Shown piece by piece: positions 1-11,400 of a stretch of 64,000 nt of DNA. This stretch comes from Microglena sp. YARC (lineage: Eukaryota > Chlorophyta > Chlorophyceae > Chlamydomonadales > Chlamydomonadaceae). Location of the stretch: positions 85,754,711 to 85,818,710 of the forward strand of contig CM039463.1 in assembly GCA_022414725.1 (NCBI GenBank), written 5' to 3'. A model generated the notes under the pieces. That model was not told the origin of the DNA, ran no database searches, and saw only the letters and a list, made by a program, of their open reading frames with translations. The position numbers and the translations under genes are program-made. Numbering within the stretch: the stretch's first letter is position 1; every line of letters starts with the position of its first letter.

Positions 1-2
1 CA

Positions 3-479
3 TTGACTCAGCGCCGCCCTGGCATGGCCACGGCGCCTGCTGTCGATGTCAAAGCCACTGGGGCAGGTGTGGTGCAGGGCAGCGAGGACGGCCCCTCTGC
101 CCCTGTCTCCTCCGCACCCTTGGGCCTGCAGCTTGGGGATAGCATTGAGCTGGGCGGGGGAGTAGTGCTGCTGCTGCAGTTGTCAACAAAGCGTGCGCTG
201 CCTCTGCTACTGGCTGATGGGCAGACGGGAACATTTGACCTCGTATAAGTGGACGGCTCCCACCTGCGTGCAGATGTGCTCTTCGACGGAGTGCTGGCCT
301 TCGAGTTGCTTGCCGTGGGAGGGGTCCTCGTATTCGACGACTACGATTGGGATCGGTACCTGGACAATACTGCTTGCCATCCTGGAGAGGCTGTTGATGC
401 ACTGATCAAAACGCATGGGGCAAAGCTGAAGCTGCTGCACAAAGGCCACCAACTCATGCTGCAGAAAGTGGAGGAGTGA
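3..479 (+). pseudogene. class I SAM-dependent methyltransferase C-terminal part, partial, in-frame stop
   Basis: The frame enters from the left edge and ends at TGA 477-479. Its second half reads VDGSHLRADVLFDG, then LLAVGGVLVFDDYDW, then a C-terminal helix region ending QKVEE. This is the typical end of the Rossmann fold in small class I methyltransferases of the Methyltransf_24 type (DL-Y-DGSH, later GGVLVFDDY). Upstream in the same frame LQLGDSIEL and GTFDLV fit the preceding strands. The codon at 246-248 is TAA exactly where the family has tyrosine (DLV-Y-VDGSH), so the copy is interrupted by a single-base change or a sequencing error. Substrate cannot be told. The start and the SAM-binding glycine loop lie outside the window. 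Confidence 0.75.
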
Positions 480-923
480 CGGTAGACACAAGTTGCATGC
501 AGCGTCGCAAGCGACATTAGCGAGAGGTGCTCGAGACGGAGCGACAGGTGGCAACGGAAGCGACTTAGTTACGAGACCGTTGGCTGACGTGTCAGGCTTC
601 ATCGCGGTCAGACGGATGCGGATGGATGGACGGATGCGGATGGTCGGATGGTCGGTCGGTCGGAGGGACAAATTGGCAACCCTGGGGGCTCCCCCAGGGT
701 ACTCCCGCCCCCTACAAGGGAGGGCTCCGCCAAAAATGTGTTGCAGAGACCTGCAGATACCCAGAAAATATAATTGTGTGATCCTGGCACAACAGCCAGG
801 CCATCAGTCAGTCAATACAGTCAGGTCATATGTTAGTCAGCACTACACATTTGGGGGAACTTCAGCATCCTTGTCTGCACCCTTACGGCACCCTTCCCAC
901 CCAGAATGCACCCTTCTCAACCA

Positions 924-929
924 AATAAA
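924..929 (+). other. candidate polyadenylation signal AATAAA
   Basis: AATAAA lies about 445 bases after the methyltransferase stop codon and would serve as its poly(A) signal. The interval between holds only short GGAT/GGTC-type repeats near 615-665 and no other coding frame. Confidence 0.4.
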
Positions 930-1489
930 CGGGTGCTGTAGACCATGAGATTCAGAAGATATAGTTATGCAGCTCCCCAGTGTTTCCTTAGTTCCTTACA
1001 ATTGTAGAGATGTGAATTGTGAAAGAACCTCAGTTGTTGCAGAGCACTGTGCCTCAATTTTTGCAGAGTATGCATCTGTTCACCTGCCTGGCTTTACCAT
1101 AAAATGCACGAGCCACGATATACTATTGCCTAGTGAGTCAAAGCTTTCAACGCTATTCGAACGGAATCCTGTGTCGCTGGTGTGTAAGGAGACCCACATC
1201 CTGGGGTGAAATTCCTTTCACAACCAAATCCCCAACTGAAATTACTTCAGAGTGAGGCATACCTATGGGAAGTTGTGGGCAGTTTGTGGGCAGTTGTGCG
1301 TTTCTTCGTGTGCACTTTATGCGCATATGTGCTCATACAGAAATGCCAATTTTCTTGCTGAGTTGCATACTTGGCCATTGAGCCTAGCGCTCTGCTGCCC
1401 CTGCTGCACTTTTAAGAAGGGCAGTTTGTACAAGGGAAGTGTAGTTGCTGAACATATCTTGCTAGCATTTAACCCATTTATCTTAACTT
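930..1489. other. intergenic, nothing recognised
   Basis: Short open frames here have no recognisable protein signature. I see no RNA gene. Confidence 0.4.
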
Positions 1490-1580
1490 CAGGACGTTCG
1501 AATAATGAAGGTACGGGGTTCGAATCCCTACGGATGCGCTTTGGTGTTCTTGGTCGCTGTCAACCGCCGTGGTAGCTTGT
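1490..1580 (+). repeat. SINE fragment (tRNA-derived family)
   Basis: A perfect RNA polymerase III B box GGTTCGAATCC is at 1517-1527. It is followed by the family body CGCTGTCAACCGCC-TGGTAGC, which is also found at 34462, 35009 and, on the minus strand, 40161. There is no convincing A box or acceptor stem, so it is not called a tRNA gene. Confidence 0.6.
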
Positions 1581-1890
1581 TATAGACCGACTTAATAAGT
1601 AACATAATATGTGTCTGTACTTGAGTAGGCAAAGCACGGGTCCCTGTTCCTACCAGGACCCGAGTTGTCTGCCGCCAGGCTTCTAGGCTAGCTATGGCCT
1701 ACACGCCACAATGCAGTACTGTGCTCTACAGACTGCATGTCTTTATCATCGCCCTCGTGCGACTAATTCTCTCTCTACTATTCCTGTAACGAGTTGAGCC
1801 TGCAGTGTCTCTCCCGATTATCAAATAGCTTTGTAGCACGAAATCTGTGGCTCAAGCCTGTTTTTATTTTGTTTGATAGCTTTGCATGGT

Positions 1891-1919
1891 AATGGGCGTT
1901 CCTGCTTCCGAACGGATTT
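1891..1919 (+). repeat. left terminal inverted repeat
   Basis: 29 bases, perfectly complementary to 5824-5852. Outer end AATGGGCG, inner end CGGATTT. Confidence 0.75.
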
Positions 1920-1970
1920 CCAATCTTACAATCACTTTTTGGGGGTCTTTTGATGCTTTTCAAATGCAAT

Positions 1971-2136
1971 CTTACGATAAAAAACGTAAGATTGTAGTCA
2001 ATTTTGACAAAATATGCTTGAAATGAGCTTGAAAGACGGAGAAACGTACAGATTGCGAATGTTACAACGTTGAAATGCCATATTTTGTAACAAAAGGTGT
2101 TAACATCAATTCGTGTCTTACAATTATAATTGTAAG
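1971..2136. repeat. left subterminal palindromes
   Basis: Two 20-base palindromic modules, CTTACGATAAAAAACGTAAG (1971-1990) and CTTACAATTATAATTGTAAG (2117-2136). A half module CTTACAAT is at 1925-1932. The arms are conserved and the central bases vary, as in transposase-binding sites. Confidence 0.6.
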
Positions 2137-2178
2137 AAATAAAGGGAAAGCGGACGGTTATAAGTCGGCAGGCAGAAT

Positions 2179-3565
2179 TCAGATCATAATCGGGAGCACT
2201 GACAAACCCAACGAGCGAATGATTCAGAAAACATGTACTCCGCAATTTTTTTTTTTTTTTTTTGTACGCGCATACCCATAGTCCTCCGATCATAATCGGG
2301 AGCATTGTCAAACCCAACGAGCGAATGATTGAGAAAACCAAATTCGGAATACTCACAGTCCTCCCGATCATAATCAGGAGCATTGACAAACCCAACGAGC
2401 GAATGATTGAGAAAACCAAATTCGGAACACACACAATCCTCCCGATCATAATCGGGAGCACTGACAAACCCAACGAGCGAATGATTCAGAAAACATGTAC
2501 TCCGCATTTTTTTTTTTTTTTTTTTTGTACTCGGCATACCCTTAATCCTCCCGATCATAATCGGGATCATTGTCAAAACCAACGAACGAATGATTGAGAA
2601 AAACCAAACTCAGAATACCCATAGTCCTCCCGATCATAATCGGGAGCATTGTCAAACCCAACGAGCGAATGATTGAGAAAACCAAATTCGGAATACACAC
2701 AGTCCTCCCGATCATAATCGGGAGCATTGACAAACCCAACGAGCAAATGATTGAGAAAACCAAATTCGGAATACACACAGTCCTCCCGATCATAATCGGG
2801 AGCACTGACAAATTCAACGAGCTAAAGATTCAGAAAACATGTGCTCGGGACTTTTTTTTTTTTTTTTTTTTTTTTGTAGTCGGCATACCCATAGTCCTCC
2901 CGATCATAATCGGGAGCAATGACAAACCCAACGAGCGAATGATTGAGAAAACCAAATTCGGAATATACAGAGTCCACCCAATCATAATCGGGAGCATTGT
3001 CAAACCCAACGAGCGAATGATTGAGAAAACCAAATTCGGAATACACACAGTCCTCCCGATCATAATCGGGAGCACTGACAAACCTAACGAGTGAATGATT
3101 CAGAAAACATGTACTCCGCATTTTTTTTTTTTTTTTTTTTGTACGCGGCATACCATAGTCCTCCCGATCATAATCGGGAGCATTGTCAAACCCAACGAGC
3201 GAATGATTGAGAAAAACCAAACTCAGAATACCCACAGTCCTCCCGATCATAATCGGGAGCATTGACAAACCCAACGAGCGAATGATTGAGAAAACCAAAT
3301 TCGGAATACACAGAGTCCTCCTAGCATAATCGGGAGCATTGTCAAAACCAACGAGCAAATGATTGAGAAAAACCAAACTCAGAATACCCACAGTCCTCCC
3401 GATCATAATCGGGAGCATTGACAAACCCAACGAGCGAATGATTGAGAAAAACCAAACTCAGAATACCCACAGTCCCTCCCGATCATCATCGGGAGCATTG
3501 TCAAACCCAACGAGCGAATGATTGAGAAAACCAAACTCGGAATACACACAGTCCTCCCGATCATA
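2179..3565. repeat. 78-bp satellite with hairpin and periodic poly-T units
   Basis: About 16 head-to-tail units, each containing the inverted repeat CTCCCGAT-CATA-ATCGGGAG followed by a segment with CAAACCCAACGAGCGAATGA. Most units are 78 bp (for example 2369, 2447; 2631, 2709). Every third or fourth unit is longer, ends in an ACATGT-type segment and carries a T16-T25 run (near 2247, 2509, 2851, 3121), which gives a higher-order period. Reading frames across it are repeat artefacts. Confidence 0.85.
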
Positions 3566-5580
3566 AAAAAAATCAATCCTAAAACCAGTCAAAGAAAACT
3601 TGATCCACTGAATGCCTAGACGGAACAGGCAAAAGGGCTAAATTCTTCTGGGCTATGACATTTCATCAGTCATGCTATGCAAGCCAAGCAGGCCTCAACT
3701 ACACATCTTTGCTTTACCTATTGCAGTAATGGGCCACAAAAAACAAACCTAGTAAATAGGTAGGTGGCCGAGGTGGGCAAGAACACAGTAAAATAGAAGA
3801 ACTGCAGGTGTACATGATCCATATGTCAATGTCGTGTAAAGTACAATCACAACATAAACACCCAACCACACTCCCGGCAAAGATTAACCAATAAACAAGG
3901 CAACCTGTTGGCAAGCAGTAACTTGGTCAACACAGGCACAAGGCAGCTAAGACTGGGCTACAATTGCAGTCTACCACTACAATGCAATTCATAACCAAAC
4001 CAGACTCTATGGAAATCTTGGAACGGTAGCTAAGGATGCATGCCATATGGGTATGTAGTAATGTCCGCCAGAACTCTGACGCAGGTGCAGGCGGGTAACC
4101 ATCATGCAGGTAGGCCTCAGGAAGGTGCAGGCGGGTGCAGAGCTGTTCGCCAGTACTCCGGCGCAGGTGCTGGCCCGGCGCGTGTCCTGGTCTGGTCTGG
4201 CAGGTGCAGGCGGGTAACCGCCATGCAGGTAGGCAGACCTATCCAGTGCTCCGAGCGCCAGTGCTCCTGGCTATCTGCCCAGCATCCACCAGAGAAGGTG
4301 CTAGGCAGGACAGTGACAGTGAAATGCATTGCGCAAAGGGTGCGAGAATTAGAAGCAACTCGGGGGTTATTCACAACCACCCGGTGCTAATGCAGATGCG
4401 CAGCAAGGCGATGCAGAAAGCGAAAGGCAAAGCAGATCATGAGAACAGAGCTGAAGTGAATTCCCATAGCAGTGAAATGCATTGCGCAAAGGGTGCGAGA
4501 ATTAGGTGCTACTCGGTACCATGCAGGGCCAGGATGCGAAAGGCAATTTGCGCAAGGCATGAAAGGAGGTGAAAGCGCAAGGCAAGAAAAGAGGTGAAAG
4601 CGCAAGGCATGAAGCAAAGCCTTTTCCGACTTATCAAAAACAGTCTTTCATGCATGCGCAGCAAGGGGGGGCCCGGCAAGGGGGGTCAATCAATGCACAT
4701 CAAGGGGTCATGCAAAGGGGTCAAGCTGCCAGGTCATGCAAAGGGGTCAAGCTGCCAGAGAAGGTGCTGGGCATGGCAATCAATGCACAGCAAGGAGTCA
4801 TGCAAAGGGGTCAAGCTGCCAATCCATTGAGAAGGACACCAAGGCAGAGGCTGTGCAATCGGATGGAGACAATGTAGACATTGCTAAGGAGGAGGAGATG
4901 GAGGAGGAGGAAGATGGGGATGGGGGCATGGAGGAGGAGATTCTAGTGCAGCGATTGTACAGGCGCTGTTGTTACCCAACAAGTTAGCATTGGCCCTCTT
5001 TCTACAACGTGATAGCCTGTTCCCACAATCTAGAGTAGACAGTATTGTGTCAGGTAGCACCATGGCGTCACTTAGCACATGACCTGTCAGCACCAAGTGC
5101 AGAAGTTATCACCAATGGACTTGTTGGCAGCAGTGCAACATTAGCACCGTGCACAAGTTTGCACGAGTGTACTAGTTTGCCTTATCCAACACACATTTTG
5201 AGTGATTTCAGGATTCTAGGATGGCAGTTTGCAGATTTAAGGATATAAATTTGTGTTATGTACATAATGAGGCTATGAGGTATGAAATTATGAATAATAA
5301 GTCCTGAGTTAGGAGTTATTAGTTCTGACTTGTATAAGGTACATATAAGTTCTGAGTTGTGAGTTATACATAAGTGAGGTACACATAAGTACAGATTTCG
5401 GAGTCATAAGTACTAAGTTGTACTTTCGAACTGTTGAGTTGTGAGTTGTGAGATAAATAATTATGAGCAATGCGTTCAAGACTTTGTAAACAGCTTTCAC
5501 CTTCCTCTTGACTGTCCTCTACAATTGATTTTGTATTGGAATACTTCGAAGGAAATTTCTCTCTCTCCAAACGAGCAAAT
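3566..5580. other. interior of the TIR element, no recognised gene
   Basis: Contains short direct repeats: GTGAAATGCATTGCGCAAAG at 4319 and 4472, and CATGCAAAGGGGTCAAGCTG several times between 4705 and 4825. One plus-strand frame (about 4800-4987) ends in an acidic Glu/Asp-rich stretch after SIEKDTKAEAVQSDG and could be the tail of a cargo protein. It has no family signature. The rest is AT-rich with no protein signal. Confidence 0.35.
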
Positions 5581-5639
5581 CAATGTTACAATTGAAATTG
5601 AAGGGAATAGTCTCTTTCTCCGGAATACAACAAAACAAT

Positions 5640-5807
5640 CTTACAAAATAAATTGTAAGATATTTTCGTAAAATACACAAAAAAAGCAAAATCAATTAAT
5701 TTACGAAAACGATCTTACAAAATAAATTGTAAGATATTTTCGTAAAATACACAAAAAAAGCAAAATCAATTAATTTGCGAAAACGATCTTACAATATTTA
5801 TCGTAAG
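5640..5807. repeat. right subterminal palindromes, 74-bp tandem
   Basis: Three CTTAC...GTAAG modules at 5640, 5714 and 5788, 74 bp apart. The spacer (TTTTCGTAAAATACAC...) is duplicated almost exactly. They match the left-end modules in length (20 nt) and arms. Confidence 0.65.
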
Positions 5808-5823
5808 ATTTCAGTAAAATAAA

Positions 5824-5852
5824 AAATCCGTTCGGAAGCAGGAACGCCCATT
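5824..5852 (-). repeat. right terminal inverted repeat
   Basis: Exact complement of 1891-1919, followed by TGGT. Confidence 0.75.
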
Positions 5853-5871
5853 TGGTCAAGCATCTGCGTGC

Positions 5872-6211
5872 TATCAGCATGTATAGCGGTGCTCTCACGC
5901 GTTTTATGACTTGGTGACTACTTATGTACTCCCATAGAACTATCGGCTCTCCTGAGCCAGCTTCCCGTGGGACTGAGTCATCTTGAGATGACTCAGTGGC
6001 AGCTTCCTGTCACCTACGTTCTGATCTCCTGTCTCATACGGTCTGATCTGTACCCTATTAGGTTCCTGTCTACCGTCTCCTTTCACCACGGGTGCCCCTT
6101 TATGGGTCTCCTGTGTCTGTAACGTTATCCTTGTCTCCGTGTATAGATTGGTGCGTCTGTTCCGCTGCTTTAATCTACTGTCCACTCTACCGGAGTGATT
6201 TCAAGCTGATA
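5872..6211 (+). repeat. 5' LTR
   Basis: 340 bp, TATCAGC...GCTGATA. Preceded by CGTGC. Differs from the 3' LTR by an A/G in CCTATTAGG and a G/A in CACCACGGG. Confidence 0.93.
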
Positions 6212-6248
6212 GGTCATTGGGCTCCTCATCACTACCACTGCTTTGATA

Positions 6249-8399
6249 ATGCAACTTCCGCGAGGGCCTCCTGCCGGCTTTGTGAAACTTACCAAACTTA
6301 ATGGTGTTTCATGGGCTCGTGGGATCCGCAGTGTCATTGTGAGCAATGGATGCGACCGAATCCTCCCAACGGGGGTGAAGGTTCCTCTAGATTGGCTAGA
6401 CGACTGCGCGCCAGCGGCCTCTGCTGCCGGAGAGGAGGGTCCTTCCGCCATCAAGGAAGTAACCCCCCCTGATCAATCCTCCAACTTTACGGTTCCTTCT
6501 CTCAATGTTCGACGCCTGTCCTCTGATGTTGAGGATGTCCTGATGAAGCTGTGTTGTGTACAGACACAGATCATCCGTTGTGCATCAGACCCGCAGCCTC
6601 ATTGCGTCCCCTTCAATTATGATGAAGACTACTCTACTACTACTGATGAGGAGGAGGACTTGAAGAGTGCTACGAGTGCTGACTTCGGTGGCGTGACCCA
6701 TCTGCTGCTGCCACTCGTGTCTTTGAGACTTCCGCTGTTTCACCGGTGTATGAGCCTGCTGATCAGCAGATGCCTAATCGAGAGCTTTCGCCTGTGTATC
6801 AGCCTCAGCCTTCGTCGGCGCCTCCCTTTGAGCCTGTTCCCCCGGCTTACCCGGAGGTGGCTAAGCCCACTTTCTTGAAGGGCTTTGCTTCTTTTTCCTC
6901 TGCATCTGCCCCCATGGAGCGTGGCCTCCCTGGCTACCACACTCGCTCTCGCGAGGCTGCTGTTTCCTCTGCACGCACCTCTGCTGCTGGTGCCTCCCTG
7001 GAACCCCCTCCGCCTCCGCCGGTGGAGCTGCCTCCTGCCCCTGGCCCTCCTCCTATGCTATATACGCGGTCATGCGAATCTTGGGAGCATCTGCTCACTG
7101 GTGGATCTCCTCCGACTTTGAACTTGCGGGACTACCGCCTGATCAACCAGGATCGACGGGATGGTGAGTCCTTGAACCGCTCTTTGTACGGTCGGATGGA
7201 TATGCAGGCTACAATGGCAAATGTTTAGTGTGAAGCTGAGGCATCGCCGAGTGATGGCTTTCTCTGAGCTTGGTACCAGGTGTCGTTCTTTTCTTGGTCC
7301 AGTCACTTCTGGGATTCTGTATCCCCCAGATCATGGTGTTTCCTTTGGTGGTACGAGGCGTAGTGATCACGAGAAGCTTGGTTATCAGTTTGTGCGAGTG
7401 CCTGTCCCTCTGTGTCCTGTTAGCCCAGATTTCGAGCTGCTTATGAGTGTTGCGAGGTCCATTCCTGTGATTAGGAACATAGACGACCAGCGCGCTCTTG
7501 ACGCTGGTCTTGCTGCGGAGTATTTCATGGACATTCGTAGGTCCTTGGCTCCTGTCCCTTCTGCGATTGGAGCTGGGTCTAATACCCTCATTCATGGTGA
7601 GTCTCGGTTTGATCCTGCACTGTTGGGGTTCAGTGCACTGCCTCTCGAACGTCAGGAGTTCATGTGTTTAACTATGATGCTCGCGAACATGGAGGACGAT
7701 ATGGCCAAGGTATACCAGGACTTTGCCACCCCTCGGGATATCCTTTTGGATATCCGGAAGACGCAGTCTGATGCCCTCGCCTCTAGAGTCCCTCTCATGC
7801 GTATCGAACTTCATAATGCGCACATGGGCCCTTCTGACCGTCTCGATGATTTCTTTCGCATGGTTCGCAGTCTGTGCACTGACCTCCGCAGTGCTGGACA
7901 TCCTGTCACTCAGCGCCACGCCATGGAAACCATTGTGAATGGGATCCGTTTGATCCGATTTGAATCGCTGCGGATCCAGTACGGTATGATGTTGGCTAAC
8001 AGACAGGCTGTCGATTACTGGTCTTGTCTGGAGGCATATAGGTCTCTCGACATTTTGAACATTGCTCTCCCCAGGTCCGACTCCAGGCATCCTGGTTGGT
8101 CCCGGGACGCTCCCCAGGTTCCTGCCAATGCTGCGATTCAGCGTGGGCAGGGATCTGGTTCTCAGGGTTCCGGTTCCAACAAGCGGCGTCTGGATTGCAC
8201 TTGGGGCCCATGCCTCAGCAAGACGACCCACTCGGAGGATCGCTGTTTCACGAAGCATCCGCACCTGCGTAAGACCAAGCCTGGTGCACCGGTTACCAAT
8301 CCGGTGCCCATGGCCTTGGCCCTTCCAGGTGTGCTTACTCCGCGGCAGCTGGCCTCCTTGCAGACTCAGATTGATGGGTATGCTTTGGACAAGAAATAG
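6249..8399 (+). pseudogene. copia Gag, frameshifted
   Basis: Gag starts at ATG 6249 (MQLPRGPPAGFVKL). It moves to another frame near 6700, where a proline-rich stretch (SLEPPPPPPVELPP) runs to 7228, and returns to the first frame for 7221-8399. The last part has the Gag UBN2-like helical region (MLANMEDDMAKVYQDF; MGPSDRLDDFFRMVRSL). Near its end is a zinc-knuckle variant C-x4-C-x5-H-x4-C (CTWGPCLSKTTHSEDRC), spaced differently from the canonical CX2CX4HX4C. It ends in TAG at 8397-8399, in the same frame as the protease that follows. Confidence 0.8.
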
Positions 8400-8402
8400 G
8401 AG

Positions 8403-11400
8403 GTACGCTCTGTCCTTTTCTCTTGCACTGCGAAATTTTCAAATGTCTGCAGCCCGAGCCTGTCTGAGGGTGTCTGGCATGTTGATTCTGGAGCTGGGAC
8501 GTCAATCACAGGTGATATGTCTTTGTTCACTGTGTTTCATGCTTCTGAGACTGGGCCAGCAGTTAAATTTGGTGATGGTGTGGTTCAACGGTCTGTGGGT
8601 CAGGGTTCTATTGTGTTAGGTAGTGATTGGTTACCAACACCAATCACTTTAACCAATGTTCTCTACATCCCACACTGTCCGGTGAACCTCATGTCAGTAA
8701 ATGCTGTTGCCCATGCTCACAACTGCAAGATTTCTTTTGATAGTCTTAGTTGTACTGCCACACAGGGCTCTTCTGTTCTGTGGTCTTTCCCTGCCTCCAG
8801 TGATGGTGTGTAACAAGTTTGCATGTAGGCCTTGTCACACCCCTCGTGGCCGTTTGTATGGTGCTGAAGATTATCCAGCTTTTGCTCTTGATGTTGATGA
8901 GGATGGTGGAGTTGTGATCCCTACCACTCCTGAATGGTTGTGGCATAGGCGGCTGGGTCACCCTGGCTATGATGCCATGCACAACCTTGTAAGGAAGGGT
9001 TTGGTTCAGAACTTACCCTCACTCTCCAACAGGTGCAAAGACTGTCTAAGATCCCATGTGATGCTTGTCAGAAGGCAAAGGGAAAACGTATCCCTTTTCC
9101 TAAAGAAAGCAAAACTAGGATCCGTGCCCCATTACAACGCCTTCACTTGGACATCATGGGGCCATTTAATATTAGGGGCTTGCGTGGGGAGTTTTTATGT
9201 TCTGTGTCTCACTGACCAATACTCTGGCTATGCTGAGGTCTTGTGCTTGAGAACCAGGGATGAAGCACCCTTAGCAGTTCAAACTACCATCCTCAGATGG
9301 ATGACTCAGCTGCATGGATTTGTTTTCAAGTGTCTTAGGTCTGACAGGGCTAAGGAATTTATAGTGAAGTGGTTCGAGGATTGGTTAGAATCGGTTGGTG
9401 CTGTGCATGAATTGTCCATGGCTTACACTGCTCAGCAGAATGCGACTGTGGAACGGTACAATGGGGTCCTTCAGAACGTAGCTAGGAGCATTCACTTGGA
9501 GTCTAAGCTCACTAAGTCCTTCTGGCCCTATGCCTTCCTCGCCGCGTGTTACCTACGCAACCGGCTGCCTAATCAGGGTGACAAGACTCCTTATGAGTTG
9601 TTCTTTGGGGTTCTACCTGATGTATCGTTATTGCGCGTGTTCGGGTGCCCATGCTATGTTACCTTAGTGAATGGGAAGAAGCGCAATAAGCTTGACGAAA
9701 GGGCGTTATCTGGTAGACTGGTTGGGTATTCTCTGGTGAGTAAGGGTTATTTTGTTTGGGTTCCGAAGTTGCGCCAGGTGGTAGAAGAGTCGTGATGTGC
9801 TCTTCTATGAACAGTTTAGCTATAACTGTATCCCTGGGCTCTTTCCCTATGATGGATCTCAGTATTTTTTCTCGCACCCCTGCCGCTATCATCGGTAAAG
9901 GGCTTGATACTACTGACAATGTCCTGGCCCTTTACCAACCCCGATTGTTGACCGCTTTACTGGTCATGGGATGACGATGCGTCCCAGGCCAGGGTAATGA
10001 TGGTGCTGTATCGCGTGCGGCGGCATTGGGCCAGGGGGAGTCTGATGTTCCTTCAAGCTCTAATTTATTCGAATCTCAGGGGGTCGCCGGCCTTCCTCTG
10101 CGCCACGTTTCGTCGGTGAAGTCGTAGGATTAGGACAGCCTCGGGTCATAGTGGAACCTAGTACAGGTCCACTGCCCACTAGTCGCCACCCCCCGTCCAC
10201 CTATTCGGATAGCTCGCGGGAGTTGTTGATCACTTCACCCCCTGCTATACCTGGTGGTTTATACCGGACCAGGCATTGCGACGATGTGGCCGTCACAGAT
10301 GATGTGAGTGATGACCTCGAACACTGGTCCGGGTCAGATACTGGCTATATGGCTGGGGTGTTCCAGTGTACCCAGGCTTCGACGATTTAGAGGCAAAGGA
10401 GGCCGGCCTTGTTCAACCACGCATGAGTGCTGCGCTGGGGGCTTTATTACCGGTTACTGCTGATACTGCTGATATCCCGCTGCCCATGTACAAGTACACT
10501 GCTTGTACGTGGGGCTTTTATTTCTACCTCTACTGAACTCTCTTATAAAGCTGCAATGTTACCTACCAACCCTGACAGAGATCTCTGGCTGCAGGCTATG
10601 AAGGATGAGATGGCCTCCCTCCATGCTCATGGCACTTGGGTCCTCACTCCACAGCCTCCTAGGCAGAGGATTCTATCTGGCAGATGGTTATTTGTCAAGA
10701 AACATGGGGCTGATGGTTCTTTGCGTTTTAAAGCTCGTTTTGTAGTTCGTGGTTTTCTGCAACGTCCTGGGCTGGACTACCATGATGTGTATGCCCCCGT
10801 CTCCTCTAAAGCAGGTCTTCGTGTGCTCCTTGCTGCATCACTCATAGGAAGATGTTTGTGAGGCAGCTGGACATCAAGACTGCATTCTTGAATGCCAAGC
10901 TGGAACCTGGTCTGGACCTGTTCTGTTACCAGCCTGAGGGCTTTCATGAACTTGGTCCTGACAATGTTCCCCTTGTGTGCAAGCTGATTAAATCTCTTTA
11001 TGGTTTGAAGCAGGCACCCAGGCTTGGAGCAAAGATGTAAAGCAGGTTTTGGTTGCCCACGGTTTTACCATGTGCAAAGCTGAACCTGCTCTGTATTTCA
11101 GGAGGGATTCTACTGGTGGGTGGAGCTATGTCCTGACCTATGTGGATGACTTCATCTGTGATTTTTAGTGAGCTGCATAGGTATGCCTTGCTGATCGAGG
11201 CTATGGAAGCAGCTGGGTGGGAAGTCAAGGAAATGGGTGTACCTGTCCAGTTTCCTTTCATTGGACATGACTTGTACACTTGATTCTGACGGCAGGTGTG
11301 TTAAGATCAACCTCTCCCAGCACTCCTACATTGTTGAGCTGGTGGAGCAGTTTGGTCTCACTGCTGCTACCAAACCCAAGTTTTTCAGTTCCCATGGCCA

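Larger units (their letters stand above)
1891..5852. mobile_element. candidate 4-kb DNA transposon with perfect TIRs
   Basis: The ends are a 29-bp perfect inverted repeat (1891-1919 beginning AATGGGCGTTCC; complement at 5824-5852). Directly outside on both sides stands TGGT (1887-1890 and 5853-5856), a probable 4-bp target duplication. Just inside each end are copies of a 20-bp palindrome with CTTAC/GTAAG arms: 1971-1990 and 2117-2136 on the left; 5640-5659, 5714-5733 and 5788-5807 on the right. The interior carries a satellite (2179-3565) and repeat-rich DNA. I see no transposase, so this is probably a non-autonomous element of unknown superfamily. Confidence 0.7.

Noticed and set aside
1500..1575. 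tRNA gene (B box GGTTCGAATCC)
   Set aside because: No A box or acceptor stem. The same body occurs in the SINE copies.
2179..3565. CRISPR-like array (regular repeats with hairpin)
   Set aside because: Spacers are themselves repeats, units are head-to-tail satellite, and the context is eukaryotic.
5940..6185. 81-codon minus frame present in both LTRs
   Set aside because: Conserved only because the LTRs are near-identical copies. No protein features.
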